A stretch of DNA of 22,133 nucleotides from SCTD01 sp036675425 (GCA_036675425.1 JAKFFB010000164.1:1-22133), one strand, 5' to 3'. Positions 6,501 to 15,269 are shown, numbered from the stretch's first letter. Program-made: numbers and translations. The notes: generated by a model not told the origin, from the sequence alone.

Positions 6501-8053
6501 CGCAGCTGGGGTTCTGGAGGATCGCGGAAGCCGATCCGGAGAAGGTCGTGCTCATCGAGCCCGACCACACCGAGCACACCAACGGCGAGCTGCTCGCCGC
6601 CTGCAACGCGGTCGTGCACGGCCTGCGCGCGCTCGGGGTCGGCCACGGCGACGTCGTCGCCATGCACCTGCCGAACGGCGCGGCCTACCTCGAGATCCTG
6701 CTCGCGGTGCAGCAGGCCGGCATGTACGTCGTGCCGATCAACTACCACTCGGTCGGACCCGAGATCGCCTACATCGTCAACGACTCCGAGTCGAAGGCGT
6801 TCATCACCCACGAGCGCTTCGGCGCCGAGGCTGTCCGCGCCGCGAAGGAGATCTCACTCCCGTCCGAGGCGCTGTTCTCGGTCGGTGACGTCGAGGGCTT
6901 CCGGCCGTACGACGAGCTCAAGGCCGGCCAGCCGACCACCCTGCCCGAGGACCGCAAGGCCGGCGGGCTGATGAACTACACCTCCGGCACCACCGGCAAG
7001 CCGAAGGGCGTCAAGCGCCCGCTGCCGCCCATCGACCCCGACACGATGGCCGAGATGGGCACCTTCCTGCACATGCTGTTCGGCATCGACAGCTTCGCCG
7101 ACAACGTGCACATCACCGTCGCGCCGCTCTACCACACGGCGGTCGCGCAGTTCACCCAGGCGGCGATCCACTCCGGCCACAAGGTCGTCCTCATGGACCG
7201 CTGGACGCCGGAGGGGACGCTCGAGCGGATCGACCGCTACAAGGTCACCACCAGCCACATGGTGCCGACGATGTTCCACCGGATGCTGCAGCTGCCGGAG
7301 GAGGAGCGCGCGAAGCACGACGTCTCCTCGCTGCGCTGCATGATCCACTCGGCGGCGCCGTGCCCGATCCCGACCAAGCACAAGATGCTCGAGTGGTGGG
7401 GCCCGGTCGTGTGGGAGTACTACGCGGCGACCGAGGGCGGCGGCACGACCGCCAGCCCGCAGGACTGGCTGAACAAGCCCGGCACCGTCGGCAACGCCTG
7501 GCCCGGCAGCGAGATCAAGATCCTCGACGACGAGGGCAACGAGCTGCCCCCCGGCCAGATCGGCACCGTCTGGATGAAGATGGGCGACCGCACCTTCGAG
7601 TACCACGGCGACCCGGAGAAGACGAAGAAGAGCTGGAACGAGCAGGGCTTCTTCACCGTCGGCGACGCCGGCGAGATGGACGAGGACGGCTATCTCTTCC
7701 TGCGCGACCGCAAGATCGACATGATCATCGCGGGCGGTGTGAACATCTACCCGGCCGAGACCGAGGGCGTGCTGCTGCAGCACCCGAAGGTCGCCGACGC
7801 CGCCGTCTTCGGCATCCCGGACGACGACGCGGGCGAGCAGATCAAGGCCACCGTGCAGCTCGCCGAAGGCATCGAGCCGTCGCCCGAGCTCGAGCAGGAG
7901 CTCATCTCGTTCTGCATGGACAACCTGGCGAAGTACAAGGTGCCGCGGTCCGTCGACTTCCTGGAGGACTTCCCGCGCACCGCCACCGGGAAGCTGCTCA
8001 AGCGCAAGCTCCGCGACCCGTACTGGGCCGGCCGCACGTCCCAGCTGGTCTGA
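6497..8053 (+). CDS. Acyl-CoA synthetase (ANL superfamily), steroid or acyl acid ligase
   Basis: This 518-residue adenylate-forming enzyme has the P-loop YTSGTTGKPKG (161-171), YYAATEGG as the A5-type motif, the hinge/A8 region RDRKIDMIIAGGVNIYP, and a C-terminal TATGKLLKRK holding the catalytic lysine. It converts a carboxylic acid to its CoA thioester with ATP. The GTG start overlaps the P450 stop (GTGA) and follows GGAGG by six bases; the open frame extends far upstream but only as a shadow of the P450. It is not the FadD19 or FadD17 type seen later in the operon; it looks closer to FadD4/FadD13-like enzymes. Being coupled to the P450 it may take the P450-derived acid, but this is inference. 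Confidence 0.88.
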   Translation: MTQLGFWRIAEADPEKVVLIEPDHTEHTNGELLAACNAVVHGLRALGVGHGDVVAMHLPNGAAYLEILLAVQQAGMYVVPINYHSVGPEIAYIVNDSESKAFITHERFGAEAVRAAKEISLPSEALFSVGDVEGFRPYDELKAGQPTTLPEDRKAGGLMNYTSGTTGKPKGVKRPLPPIDPDTMAEMGTFLHMLFGIDSFADNVHITVAPLYHTAVAQFTQAAIHSGHKVVLMDRWTPEGTLERIDRYKVTTSHMVPTMFHRMLQLPEEERAKHDVSSLRCMIHSAAPCPIPTKHKMLEWWGPVVWEYYAATEGGGTTASPQDWLNKPGTVGNAWPGSEIKILDDEGNELPPGQIGTVWMKMGDRTFEYHGDPEKTKKSWNEQGFFTVGDAGEMDEDGYLFLRDRKIDMIIAGGVNIYPAETEGVLLQHPKVADAAVFGIPDDDAGEQIKATVQLAEGIEPSPELEQELISFCMDNLAKYKVPRSVDFLEDFPRTATGKLLKRKLRDPYWAGRTSQLV

Positions 8054-8061
8054 GAGGACAC

Positions 8062-8514
8062 ATGACCGACACCGAGGTGCTGAGCGCACCGCACAGCATG
8101 GAGTTCCCCTACACCCGGTCCACCGGACCGGTCGTCGGGGCGTTCCTCACCGGCCTCCGGGACCGGAAGGTCCTGGGAGCCAGGGCGAGTGACGGCCGTG
8201 TCGTCGTCCCGCCGATGGAGTACGACGCGGTCACCGCGGCTGCCGTGTCCGCCGACGCGCTCGTGCCGGTGGCGGACGAGGGCGTGGTGACCAGCTGGGC
8301 CTGGAACCCGACCCCGCGCAACGGCCAGCCCTTCGACCGGCCGTTCGCGTGGGCGCTCGTCCGCCTCGACGGCGCCGACACCGGACTGCTGCACGCGCTG
8401 GACGCGCCGCGAGACGCGATCACGACCGGCATGCGGGTCAAGGTCCGCTGGGCCGCCGAGACCGCCGGCGTCATCCAGGACATCGCCTGCTTCGAGCCGA
8501 CGGGGACGTCATGA
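8062..8514 (+). CDS. DUF35 OB-fold protein without zinc ligands
   Basis: This 150-residue protein has the order of a DUF35 protein: an N-terminal helix (FLTGLRDRKVLGA), a ribbon segment and an OB fold (from about residue 72, with FAWALVRLDGADTGLLHAL). The ribbon has no cysteines at all, so zinc binding is lost. DUF35 proteins partner with thiolase-fold aldolases such as Ltp2, and two such proteins follow here. It is coupled to the next DUF35 gene by an ATGA overlap. The two together (312 residues) are about as long as the single mycobacterial protein Rv3521, which I recall as a similar double-DUF35 protein beside ltp4-ltp3. Function inferred as scaffold or regulator of the aldolase. Confidence 0.82.
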   Translation: MTDTEVLSAPHSMEFPYTRSTGPVVGAFLTGLRDRKVLGARASDGRVVVPPMEYDAVTAAAVSADALVPVADEGVVTSWAWNPTPRNGQPFDRPFAWALVRLDGADTGLLHALDAPRDAITTGMRVKVRWAAETAGVIQDIACFEPTGTS

Positions 8515-8999
8515 CAGAGCCAGTGACCGGGATCGTCACGCCGATCCGCCTCGACTACCGCTACACGCCGGGCAAGGCCTCCAGCGACTTCCTCCGCGAC
8601 ATCAAGGAGGGCAAGGTCAGCGGTCGCCGCTGCCCCCGCTGCTCGAAGGTCTACTTCCCGCCGCGGGGCGGCTGCCCGATGTGCGGCATCGAGTTCACCG
8701 ACACGGTCGAGATCGCCGACACCGGGACCGTCGTGACGTTCGCGGTCGTCAACGTGAACTTCGCCAACCGCGTGATCGACCTGCCGTACGTCTCGGGAGA
8801 GGTGCTCTTCGACGGCGCCGACACCGCCACGATGGTGCTCGTCCGGGGCATCGACCCCTACGAGGTCCGGATGGGCATGCGCGTCAAGGCGGTCTGGAAG
8901 CCCGAGGCGGAGTGGGACTACACGCTCGCCAACATCGACCACGTCGAGCCGATCGACGAGCCCGACCGCGAGTACGAGACCTTCAAGGAGTACGTGTGA
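8511..8999 (+). CDS. DUF35 zinc-ribbon/OB-fold protein, aldolase partner
   Basis: This 162-residue protein is a complete DUF35 unit: N-terminal helix (SSDFLRDIKEGKVSG), zinc ribbon with C41, C44, C55 and C58 (CPRC...CPMC), then an OB fold (TGTVVTFAVVNV, ATMVLVRG, MGMRVKAVW). By analogy with the ChsH2 DUF35-Ltp2 complex, it should bind the thiolase-fold protein encoded immediately downstream and complete its active site or CoA-binding surface. Its ATG lies inside the stop of the preceding DUF35 gene and its own stop overlaps the ltp4-like GTG, so the three products are probably made in fixed ratio. Confidence 0.88.
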   Translation: MTEPVTGIVTPIRLDYRYTPGKASSDFLRDIKEGKVSGRRCPRCSKVYFPPRGGCPMCGIEFTDTVEIADTGTVVTFAVVNVNFANRVIDLPYVSGEVLFDGADTATMVLVRGIDPYEVRMGMRVKAVWKPEAEWDYTLANIDHVEPIDEPDREYETFKEYV

Positions 9000-10054
9000 G
9001 GGACGTCGCGATCGTCTCGTACGCGCAGCACGCTGCGCGCCGCGAGGACACCCGCAACGAGGTGGAGATCCTGCTGCCGGTCATCCGGGAGGCGCTCGAG
9101 CCGACCGGGCTGAAGACCCAGGACATGGGCTTCACCGTCTCCGGCTCCAGCGACTACCTCGCCGGCCAGGCCTTCGCGTTCGTCTCTGCGCTCGACGCGG
9201 TCGGCCCGTGGCCGCCCATCGCCGAGTCGCACGTCGAGATGGACGGCGCCTTCGCCCTCTACGAGGCGTGGATCCGCCTGCAGCACGGCGACATCGACAC
9301 CGCGCTGGTCTACGCCTTCGGCAAGAGCTCGCCCGGTGACCTGCCGCGCGTGCTCTCGCTGCAGCTCGACCCCTACCTGGTCGGGCCGCTCTGGCCGGAC
9401 GCCGTCTCGATGGCGGCCCTGCAGGCCCGGGCGCTGCTCGACAGCGGCAGCGTCAGCGAGAAGGACCTCGCCCGCGTGGTCTCCCGGAGCCGGCGCAACG
9501 CCCAGGGCAACCCCCACGCCCAGCTCTCGGGCGACCTCGACGAGGCGGGCCTGCTCGACGAGCCGCTCTGGGCCGACCCGCTGCGCAAGCACGACTGCCC
9601 GCCCGTCAGCGACGGCGCCGCGGTCGTGGTGCTGGCCGCCGGCGACCGCGCCCGCGAGCTCACCGACAACCCGGTCTGGATCCGCGGGATCGACCACCGG
9701 ATCGAGGTGCAGGCCCTCGGGCAGCGTGACCTCACCACCTCGGCCAGCACCCGGCTGGCCGGCCAGAAGGCCGGCGCCACCGGTGCTTTCGATCTCGCCG
9801 AGCTGCACGCGCCGTTCTCGCACCAGGAGCTGATCCTGGCCGAGGCGCTCGGCCTGGACGAGGACACGACCTCGATCAACCCCTCGGGCGGAGCGCTCGC
9901 GTCCAACCCGATGATGACCGCCGGCCTGATCCGCATCGGCGAGGCCGCCAAGCGCCTCGCCGCCGGCGAGGGCTCGCGGGCCGTCGCCCACGCGACCAGC
10001 GGCCCGTGCCTGCAGCAGAACCTCGTGTGCGTCCTGGAGAGTGACAACAAGTGA
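8996..10054 (+). CDS. ltp4: Ltp4-like thiolase-fold protein (C24-branched sterol side chain)
   Basis: This 352-residue protein is a short SCP-2-thiolase/lipid-transfer type protein; M. tuberculosis Ltp4 (Rv3522) is about the same length and is likewise followed by ltp3. The nucleophilic Cys position is Glu (E81 in VEMDGAFALYEA), and the usual GHP histidine is Asn in NPSGGALASNP, so ordinary thiolysis is unlikely. In Rhodococcus ltp3 and ltp4 are needed for C24-branched sterol side chains, where an aldolase-type cleavage releases the branch. The GTG at 8996 overlaps the DUF35 stop and has AAGGAG five bases upstream. It probably forms a complex with Ltp3 and the DUF35 proteins; which subunit is catalytic is not visible. 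Confidence 0.83.
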   Translation: MRDVAIVSYAQHAARREDTRNEVEILLPVIREALEPTGLKTQDMGFTVSGSSDYLAGQAFAFVSALDAVGPWPPIAESHVEMDGAFALYEAWIRLQHGDIDTALVYAFGKSSPGDLPRVLSLQLDPYLVGPLWPDAVSMAALQARALLDSGSVSEKDLARVVSRSRRNAQGNPHAQLSGDLDEAGLLDEPLWADPLRKHDCPPVSDGAAVVVLAAGDRARELTDNPVWIRGIDHRIEVQALGQRDLTTSASTRLAGQKAGATGAFDLAELHAPFSHQELILAEALGLDEDTTSINPSGGALASNPMMTAGLIRIGEAAKRLAAGEGSRAVAHATSGPCLQQNLVCVLESDNK

Positions 10055-11223
10055 GCGGCAACCGCGCAGCAGTCCTCGGCACGGGTCAGACCCACCACGT
10101 CGCGAAGCGCGAGGACGTGTCGATCGCGGGCCTGGTCCGCGAGGCGGCCGACCGCGCGCTCGAGGACGCCGGGCTCGAGTGGGGCCAGATCGACGCCGTC
10201 GTCATCGGCAAGGCGCCCGACATGTTCGAGGGCGTGATGATGCCGGAGCTCTACCTCGCCGAGGCCCTCGGCGCGCTCGGCAAGCCGATGATCCGCGTGC
10301 ACACCGCCGGCTCGGTCGGCGGCTCGACCGCCATCGTCGCGACCCACCTCGTGCAGGCGGGCGTGCACGAGCGCGTGCTGACCGTCGCCTTCGAGAAGCA
10401 GTCGGAGAGCAACGCCATGTGGGCGCTGTCGATCCGCATCCCCTTCTCGCAGCCGCTCGTCGCCGGCGCCGGCGGCTACTTCGCCCCGATCGTGCGCGGC
10501 TACATCCGCAAGTCCGACGCCCCGCTCGACACCGGCGCGAAGGTCGTCCTCAAGGACCGCCTCAACGCGCTGAAGAACCCGTACGCCCACCTGAAGCAGG
10601 ACGACATCACGCTCGAGTCGATCCTGGAGTCCCCGCTGCTGTGGGACCCGATCCGCTACGCCGAGACGTGCCCGTCCTCCGACGGCGCGGCGGCGATGGT
10701 GATCGGCAGCGAGAAGGCCGCCAACGCGAGCAGCCGGCCGGTCGCCTGGATCAACGGCACCGCCGTCCGGTCCGAGCCGACGATGGGCGCCGGTCGCGAC
10801 CGGGTCAACCCGCACGCCGGCCGCGACTGCGCGAAGGCGGTCTACGCCGAGGCCGGGATCACCGACCCGTACTCCCAGATCGACTGCGCCGAGATCTACG
10901 TGCCGTTCAGCTGGTTCGAGCCGATGTGGCTGGAGAACCTCGGCTTCGCCGACGAGGGCACCGGCTGGAAGCTCGTGCAGGACGGCGTGACCGAGCTCGG
11001 CGGCGACCTGCCGATCAACATGTCCGGCGGCGTGCTGTCGTCGAACCCGATCGGCGCCTCCGGGATGATCCGCTTCCTCGAGGTCGCCAACCAGGTGCGC
11101 GGCACCGCCGGCGACCACCAGGTCGAGGGCGCGCGCACGGCACTCGGCCACGCCTACGGCGGTGGCTCGCAGTTCTTCGCGATGTGGGTCGTGGGCTCCG
11201 AGCCCACGGGAGGGACGTCATGA
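10051..11223 (+). CDS. ltp3: Ltp3-like thiolase-fold aldolase (C24-branched sterol side chain)
   Basis: This 390-residue thiolase-fold protein matches Ltp3 (Rv3523, about 394 residues) in length and neighbourhood. Alignment by eye puts S88 (GSVGGSTA) at the nucleophile Cys, Asn in SSNPIGASG at the GHP histidine, and Ala-Tyr in HAYGGGSQFFAMW at the second Cys, so all three thiolase catalytic residues are gone. A retro-aldol role like that of Ltp2 is the best inference, on C24-branched (sitosterol, campesterol type) side chains as shown genetically for Rhodococcus ltp3/ltp4. Its GTG start overlaps the ltp4 stop, and its own stop overlaps the following dehydrogenase start. Confidence 0.85.
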   Translation: MSGNRAAVLGTGQTHHVAKREDVSIAGLVREAADRALEDAGLEWGQIDAVVIGKAPDMFEGVMMPELYLAEALGALGKPMIRVHTAGSVGGSTAIVATHLVQAGVHERVLTVAFEKQSESNAMWALSIRIPFSQPLVAGAGGYFAPIVRGYIRKSDAPLDTGAKVVLKDRLNALKNPYAHLKQDDITLESILESPLLWDPIRYAETCPSSDGAAAMVIGSEKAANASSRPVAWINGTAVRSEPTMGAGRDRVNPHAGRDCAKAVYAEAGITDPYSQIDCAEIYVPFSWFEPMWLENLGFADEGTGWKLVQDGVTELGGDLPINMSGGVLSSNPIGASGMIRFLEVANQVRGTAGDHQVEGARTALGHAYGGGSQFFAMWVVGSEPTGGTS

Positions 11224-11981
11224 CCGGACGGCTGGACGGCAAGGTCGCGCTCATCACGGGCGCGGCGCGGGGGATGGGCGCTGCCGCGGCGCGGCTGTTC
11301 GTCGCGGAGGGCGCGTCCGTCGTGCTCGGCGACGTGCTGCCCGACGTGAAGGAGGTCGCGGCCGAGCTCGGCGACGACCGCGCGATCGCGGTGACGCTCG
11401 ACGTCACCGACGAGGCCGCCTGGCGGGACGCGATCGCCGCCGGCGAGCAGCGCTTCGGCCGGATCGACGTGCTCGTCAACAACGCCGGCGTGCTTCTCAT
11501 GGACGAGCTCGGCAAGACGACGAACGACGTCTACCGGAAGGTCAACGACGTCAACGCCTTCGGCTGCTTCCTCGGCATGCGCGAGACCGCGCCGGCGCTC
11601 GAGCGCGCGGGTGGCGGCGCCATCGTCAACCTGTCCAGCGTCGAGGGTCTCGGCGGCAACCGCTTCCTGGTCGCCTACACCGGCAGCAAGTTCGCGGTGC
11701 GCGGCATGACCAAGGCGGCCGCGATCGAGCTGGCGGAGAAGGGGATCCGCGTCAACAGCGTGCACCCCGGCGGCATCGACACCCCGATGGTGCGGCACTT
11801 CATCCCGAACGACAAGGACATGGCCTGGATGGGTCGGCAGGTCCCGATGAAGCGCCCGGGGCTGCCCGAGGAGGTCGCGCAGGCGGTGGCGTTCCTCGCC
11901 AGCGACGCGGCGTCGTACATCACCGGGGCGGAGCTCGCCGTCGACGGCGGCGCGACCGCCACCTCCGGCTTCAAGCACTAG
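11220..11981 (+). CDS. Short-chain dehydrogenase, hydroxysteroid dehydrogenase-like
   Basis: This 253-residue classical SDR has the nucleotide loop TGAARGMG (13-20), D38 at the end of beta-2 indicating NAD(H) rather than NADP(H), NNAG (87-90), and the catalytic S140, Y153 and K157 (YTGSK). It resembles 3-alpha/20-beta-hydroxysteroid dehydrogenases such as Rv2002 (FabG3) in its opening and in VNSVHPGGIDTPM. It probably oxidises or reduces a hydroxyl or keto group on the steroid or its side chain. The ATG overlaps the ltp3 stop and follows GGGAGG by six bases. Substrate position is not determinable from sequence. Confidence 0.88.
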   Translation: MTGRLDGKVALITGAARGMGAAAARLFVAEGASVVLGDVLPDVKEVAAELGDDRAIAVTLDVTDEAAWRDAIAAGEQRFGRIDVLVNNAGVLLMDELGKTTNDVYRKVNDVNAFGCFLGMRETAPALERAGGGAIVNLSSVEGLGGNRFLVAYTGSKFAVRGMTKAAAIELAEKGIRVNSVHPGGIDTPMVRHFIPNDKDMAWMGRQVPMKRPGLPEEVAQAVAFLASDAASYITGAELAVDGGATATSGFKH

Positions 11982-11993
11982 AGGGAGAGTCTC

Positions 11994-13598
11994 GTGGAGT
12001 TCAACCTGGCCGACATGCTCGAGTCCGTCGTGGACGCGGTCCCGGACCGGGAGGCGCTCTACGCGGAGGGTCGCCGGCTGACCTTCCGGCAGCTCGACGA
12101 GCGCGCGAACCAGCTCGCGCACCACCTCGCCGCGCAGGGCATCGGGCACGGCGACCACGTCGGCTGCCACATGATGAACGGCACCGAGTACCTCGAGACG
12201 ATGCTCGCGCTGTTCAAGATCCGCGCGGTGCCGATCAACGTGAACTTCCGCTACGTCGAGGAGGAGCTGCTCTACCTCTACAACGACGCGAAGCTGAAGG
12301 CCGTCGTCTTCGACAGCGAGTTCGCGCACCTCGTCGCCCAGGTCATCGACCGCGTCCCGACGATGACCCACCTGCTGACCGTCGGCCCGACCGAGGGGGT
12401 CGCGCTCCCCGAGGGCACGCAGGAGTACGAGCCGGCGCTCGCGGCGCAGAGCACCGGTCGTGAGGGCTTCCCGGAGCGCTCCGGCGACGACCTGTTCATC
12501 ATCTACACGGGCGGCACGACCGGCATGCCCAAGGGCGTGATGTGGCGCCAGGAGGACCTCTTCTTCGCCGGCATGATGGGCGGCTACCCGGCCGGCGAGC
12601 CGATCGCCGACCCGAAGGAGGCCGGCGCCCGCGCCGCGGCGAACAGCCCGCTGGTGTCGTTCCCGGCGCCGCCGCTCATGCACGGCGCCGCCCAGCTCGG
12701 CAGCTTCATCAACTTCCTCGGCGGCGGCAAGGTCTGCCTGATCCGCAAGTACACCGGCGACGGTGCGCTGTCGCTCATCGAGCAGGAGAAGATCAACACC
12801 TTCACCATCGTCGGCGACGCCATGGCGATCCCGGTCATCCAGGCGCTGGAGGAGAAGTCGTACGACACCTCCTCACTGCTGGTGCTGGCCTCGGCCGGCG
12901 CGCTGCTCTCGCAGCCGGTGCGCGACCTCATCAACGCCAAGCTGCCCAACGTCTACATCAACGACAGCTTCGGCTCGACCGAGACCGGCTACAACGGCTC
13001 CGCCAAGCCCGGCAGCAAGGCCAGCGACGGCCTGAAGTTCACCGTGCACGAGCGCACCAACGTCTTCGACGACGACCTCAAGCCGGTCGAGTGGGGCTCG
13101 GGCAAGGTCGGGCGGGTGGCGCAGAAGGGGCACATCCCGCTGGGCTACTGGGGCGACCCGGAGAAGACCGCGAAGACCTTCGTCGAGATCGACGGCGAGC
13201 GCTGGGTCATGCCGGGCGACATGGCGACCGTCGAGGAGGACGGCACCATGCACTTCCTCGGCCGCGGCTCGATCTGCATCAACTCCGGTGGCGAGAAGAT
13301 CTACCCCGAGGAGGTCGAGGGCGCGCTCAAGAGCCACCCGGCCGTCCTCGACGCGGTCGTCGCCGGCATCCCCGACGAGCGGTGGGGGCAGCGGGTCGCC
13401 GCCGTGCTGCAGGTCGTCGAGGGCCATGAGGCCCCGACGCAGCAGGACATCGAGCAGCACCTCGGCTCGCGGATCGCGCGCTACAAGGTGCCGCGCTTCG
13501 TGCACGTCGTCGACCTGATGCAGCGCTCGCCGAGCGGCAAGCCGGACTACGGCTGGGCGACGACCGTGCTGACGGAGGCCGCAGGAGCTCCGGCTTGA
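11994..13598 (+). CDS. fadD19: FadD19-like steroid-CoA ligase
   Basis: This 534-residue adenylate-forming ligase has the P-loop YTGGTTGMPKG (171-181), INVNFRYVEEEL, DSFGSTETG, INSGGEKIYPEEVE and the C-terminal RSPSGKPDYGWA. These phrases are those of FadD19 (Rv3515c), which activates long (C26/C27) sterol side-chain acids; a Rhodococcus FadD19 is essential for C24-branched side chains. It fits the neighbouring ltp3/ltp4 genes. The GTG start lies six bases after AGGGAG and 12 bp past the dehydrogenase stop. A GC-rich ANL enzyme of another sterol chain length cannot be excluded. Confidence 0.87.
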   Translation: MEFNLADMLESVVDAVPDREALYAEGRRLTFRQLDERANQLAHHLAAQGIGHGDHVGCHMMNGTEYLETMLALFKIRAVPINVNFRYVEEELLYLYNDAKLKAVVFDSEFAHLVAQVIDRVPTMTHLLTVGPTEGVALPEGTQEYEPALAAQSTGREGFPERSGDDLFIIYTGGTTGMPKGVMWRQEDLFFAGMMGGYPAGEPIADPKEAGARAAANSPLVSFPAPPLMHGAAQLGSFINFLGGGKVCLIRKYTGDGALSLIEQEKINTFTIVGDAMAIPVIQALEEKSYDTSSLLVLASAGALLSQPVRDLINAKLPNVYINDSFGSTETGYNGSAKPGSKASDGLKFTVHERTNVFDDDLKPVEWGSGKVGRVAQKGHIPLGYWGDPEKTAKTFVEIDGERWVMPGDMATVEEDGTMHFLGRGSICINSGGEKIYPEEVEGALKSHPAVLDAVVAGIPDERWGQRVAAVLQVVEGHEAPTQQDIEQHLGSRIARYKVPRFVHVVDLMQRSPSGKPDYGWATTVLTEAAGAPA

Positions 13599-15223
13599 CC
13601 GGAGGGTTCCCCTCCACGGTCGGGGAGCTGGTTCGCGCGCGCGCCGACGACCCGCGGCCGGGGCTGCTCTTCGAGGACCGGTCGTGGACGTGGGCCGAGG
13701 TCGTCGCGGAGTCCGCGGCGCGCGCCGCGTGGTACGCCGCCGACCGCTCGGCCCGCGGTGCCGACGGCCCCCCGCACGTCGGCGTGCTGCTCGAGAACGT
13801 GCCGGAGTTCGCCTTCTGGCTCGGCGCCGCCGGCCTCGGCCGCTTCGTCGTGGTGGGGCTGAACTCCACCCGCCGCGGCGAGGAGCTGGCCGCGGACGTG
13901 CGCGCGACCGCCTGCGACCTGGTGCTCACCGATGCGGCGGGCCTGCCGCAGCTCGACGGCCTGGACCTGGGCGGCGCCCGCATCGTCGACGTCGACGCGC
14001 AGACCTACCCGGCGGCATCGCTCCCGGACGACGTCGCTGAGCCGACCGACCTGTTCACCCTGGTCTTCACCAGCGGCACGACCGGCACCCCCAAGGCGGT
14101 CCGCTGCTCGCAGAGCAAGATCGCGTTCTCCGGGTTCGGGGTCTCCCTGCGGGTCGAGCTCACCGCGGACGACGTCGCGTACTGCTCCATGCCGCTCTTC
14201 CACTCCAACGCCGTGATCGCCGGCTGGGCACCGGCTCTCGCCGTCGGCGCCACGCTGGCGCTGCGGCGGCGCTTCAGCGCCTCGCAGTTCCTCCCGGACG
14301 TGCGGCGCTTCGGCGCGACGTTCGCCAACTACGTCGGTACGCCGCTGTCGTACGTCCTGGCGCAGCCTCCGCAGCCGGACGACGCCGACAACCCGCTCCG
14401 GCGGCTCTTCGGCAACGAGGGCGCTCCCGCGGACCTGGAGCGGTTCGGGAAGCGGTTCGGCTGCACCGTCATGGACGGCTTCGGCTCGAGCGAGGGCGCC
14501 ATCAGCATCAGCCGCACCCCGGACACCCCGAAGGGGTCGCTCGGCCGCCCCGTCGGCGACGTGCGCGTGTGCGACGCCTCGGGGCAGCAGTGCCCGCCGG
14601 CCGTCTTCGACGAGACGGGACGGCTGGTGAACGCCGACGAGGCGGTCGGCGAGCTGGTCGGCTTCGACGGGCCGGGGATGTTCGAGGGCTACTGGGACAG
14701 CCCCGAGGAGACGTCGCACCGGCTGCGCGACGGGAAGTACTGGAGCGGCGACCTCGGCTACGCCGACGCCGACGGCTTCCTCTACTTCGCCGGGCGCTCG
14801 GCGGACCGGCTGCGGGTGTCGGGTGAGAACTTCCCGGCCGCGCCCGTCGCCCGGCTGCTGACCAGCCACCCGCAGGTCGTCGAGGCCGTCGTCTACGCCG
14901 TGCCGGACGCCACCGCGGGTGACCAGGTGATGGCCGCCGTCGTCGCCGCCGACGGCTTCGACCCGGCCGGCTTCGCCCGCTGGGTCGCGTCGCAGCCGGA
15001 CGCCTCGCCGACCTGGGTCCCGCGCTACCTGCGGGTCGACCCCGACCTGCCGCGCACCGCGACCGGCAAGGTGATCGTCCGGCAGCTGGTCCGCGAGCGC
15101 TGGACCGGCGGTGACGTCTGGGTGCGCGACGGCCGCTCGCTGGACCTGCACCCGTTCACGCCTGAGGACGCGGCGGCGCTCGAGAAGGCCTTCGCCGAGT
15201 CCGGCCGAGCCCTCCCGGTCTGA
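13595..15223 (+). CDS. fadD17: FadD17-like steroid-CoA ligase
   Basis: This 542-residue adenylate-forming ligase has the P-loop FTSGTTGTPKA (158-168), MPLFHSNAV, LRRRFSASQFLPDVRR, ATFANYVG and PRTATGKVIVRQL. These are near-identical to what I remember of FadD17 (Rv3506), a KstR-regulated ligase reported to act on shorter (C24-type) side-chain acids than FadD19. It starts at a TTG overlapping the FadD19 stop (TTGA), supported by AGGAG seven bases upstream and by the immediate start of a normal N-terminus. Last gene of the first operon; 120 bp with two KstR-like sites follow. The C-terminal tail after RQL is about 35 residues longer than I expect. Confidence 0.87.
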   Translation: MTGGFPSTVGELVRARADDPRPGLLFEDRSWTWAEVVAESAARAAWYAADRSARGADGPPHVGVLLENVPEFAFWLGAAGLGRFVVVGLNSTRRGEELAADVRATACDLVLTDAAGLPQLDGLDLGGARIVDVDAQTYPAASLPDDVAEPTDLFTLVFTSGTTGTPKAVRCSQSKIAFSGFGVSLRVELTADDVAYCSMPLFHSNAVIAGWAPALAVGATLALRRRFSASQFLPDVRRFGATFANYVGTPLSYVLAQPPQPDDADNPLRRLFGNEGAPADLERFGKRFGCTVMDGFGSSEGAISISRTPDTPKGSLGRPVGDVRVCDASGQQCPPAVFDETGRLVNADEAVGELVGFDGPGMFEGYWDSPEETSHRLRDGKYWSGDLGYADADGFLYFAGRSADRLRVSGENFPAAPVARLLTSHPQVVEAVVYAVPDATAGDQVMAAVVAADGFDPAGFARWVASQPDASPTWVPRYLRVDPDLPRTATGKVIVRQLVRERWTGGDVWVRDGRSLDLHPFTPEDAAALEKAFAESGRALPV

Positions 15224-15236
15224 GAGCGGCGGACAG

Positions 15237-15250
15237 TAGAACACGTTCTC
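15237..15250. promoter_or_regulatory. KstR-like operator, TAGAACACGTTCTC
   Basis: AGAAC-AC-GTTCT is a perfect inverted repeat around a two-base centre and matches TnnAACnnGTTnnA apart from the last base. It lies 13 bp after the FadD17 stop, in the 120-bp gap before the ChsB1-like gene. Confidence 0.8.
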
Positions 15251-15269
15251 ATTGGATGGTCGACAACCC

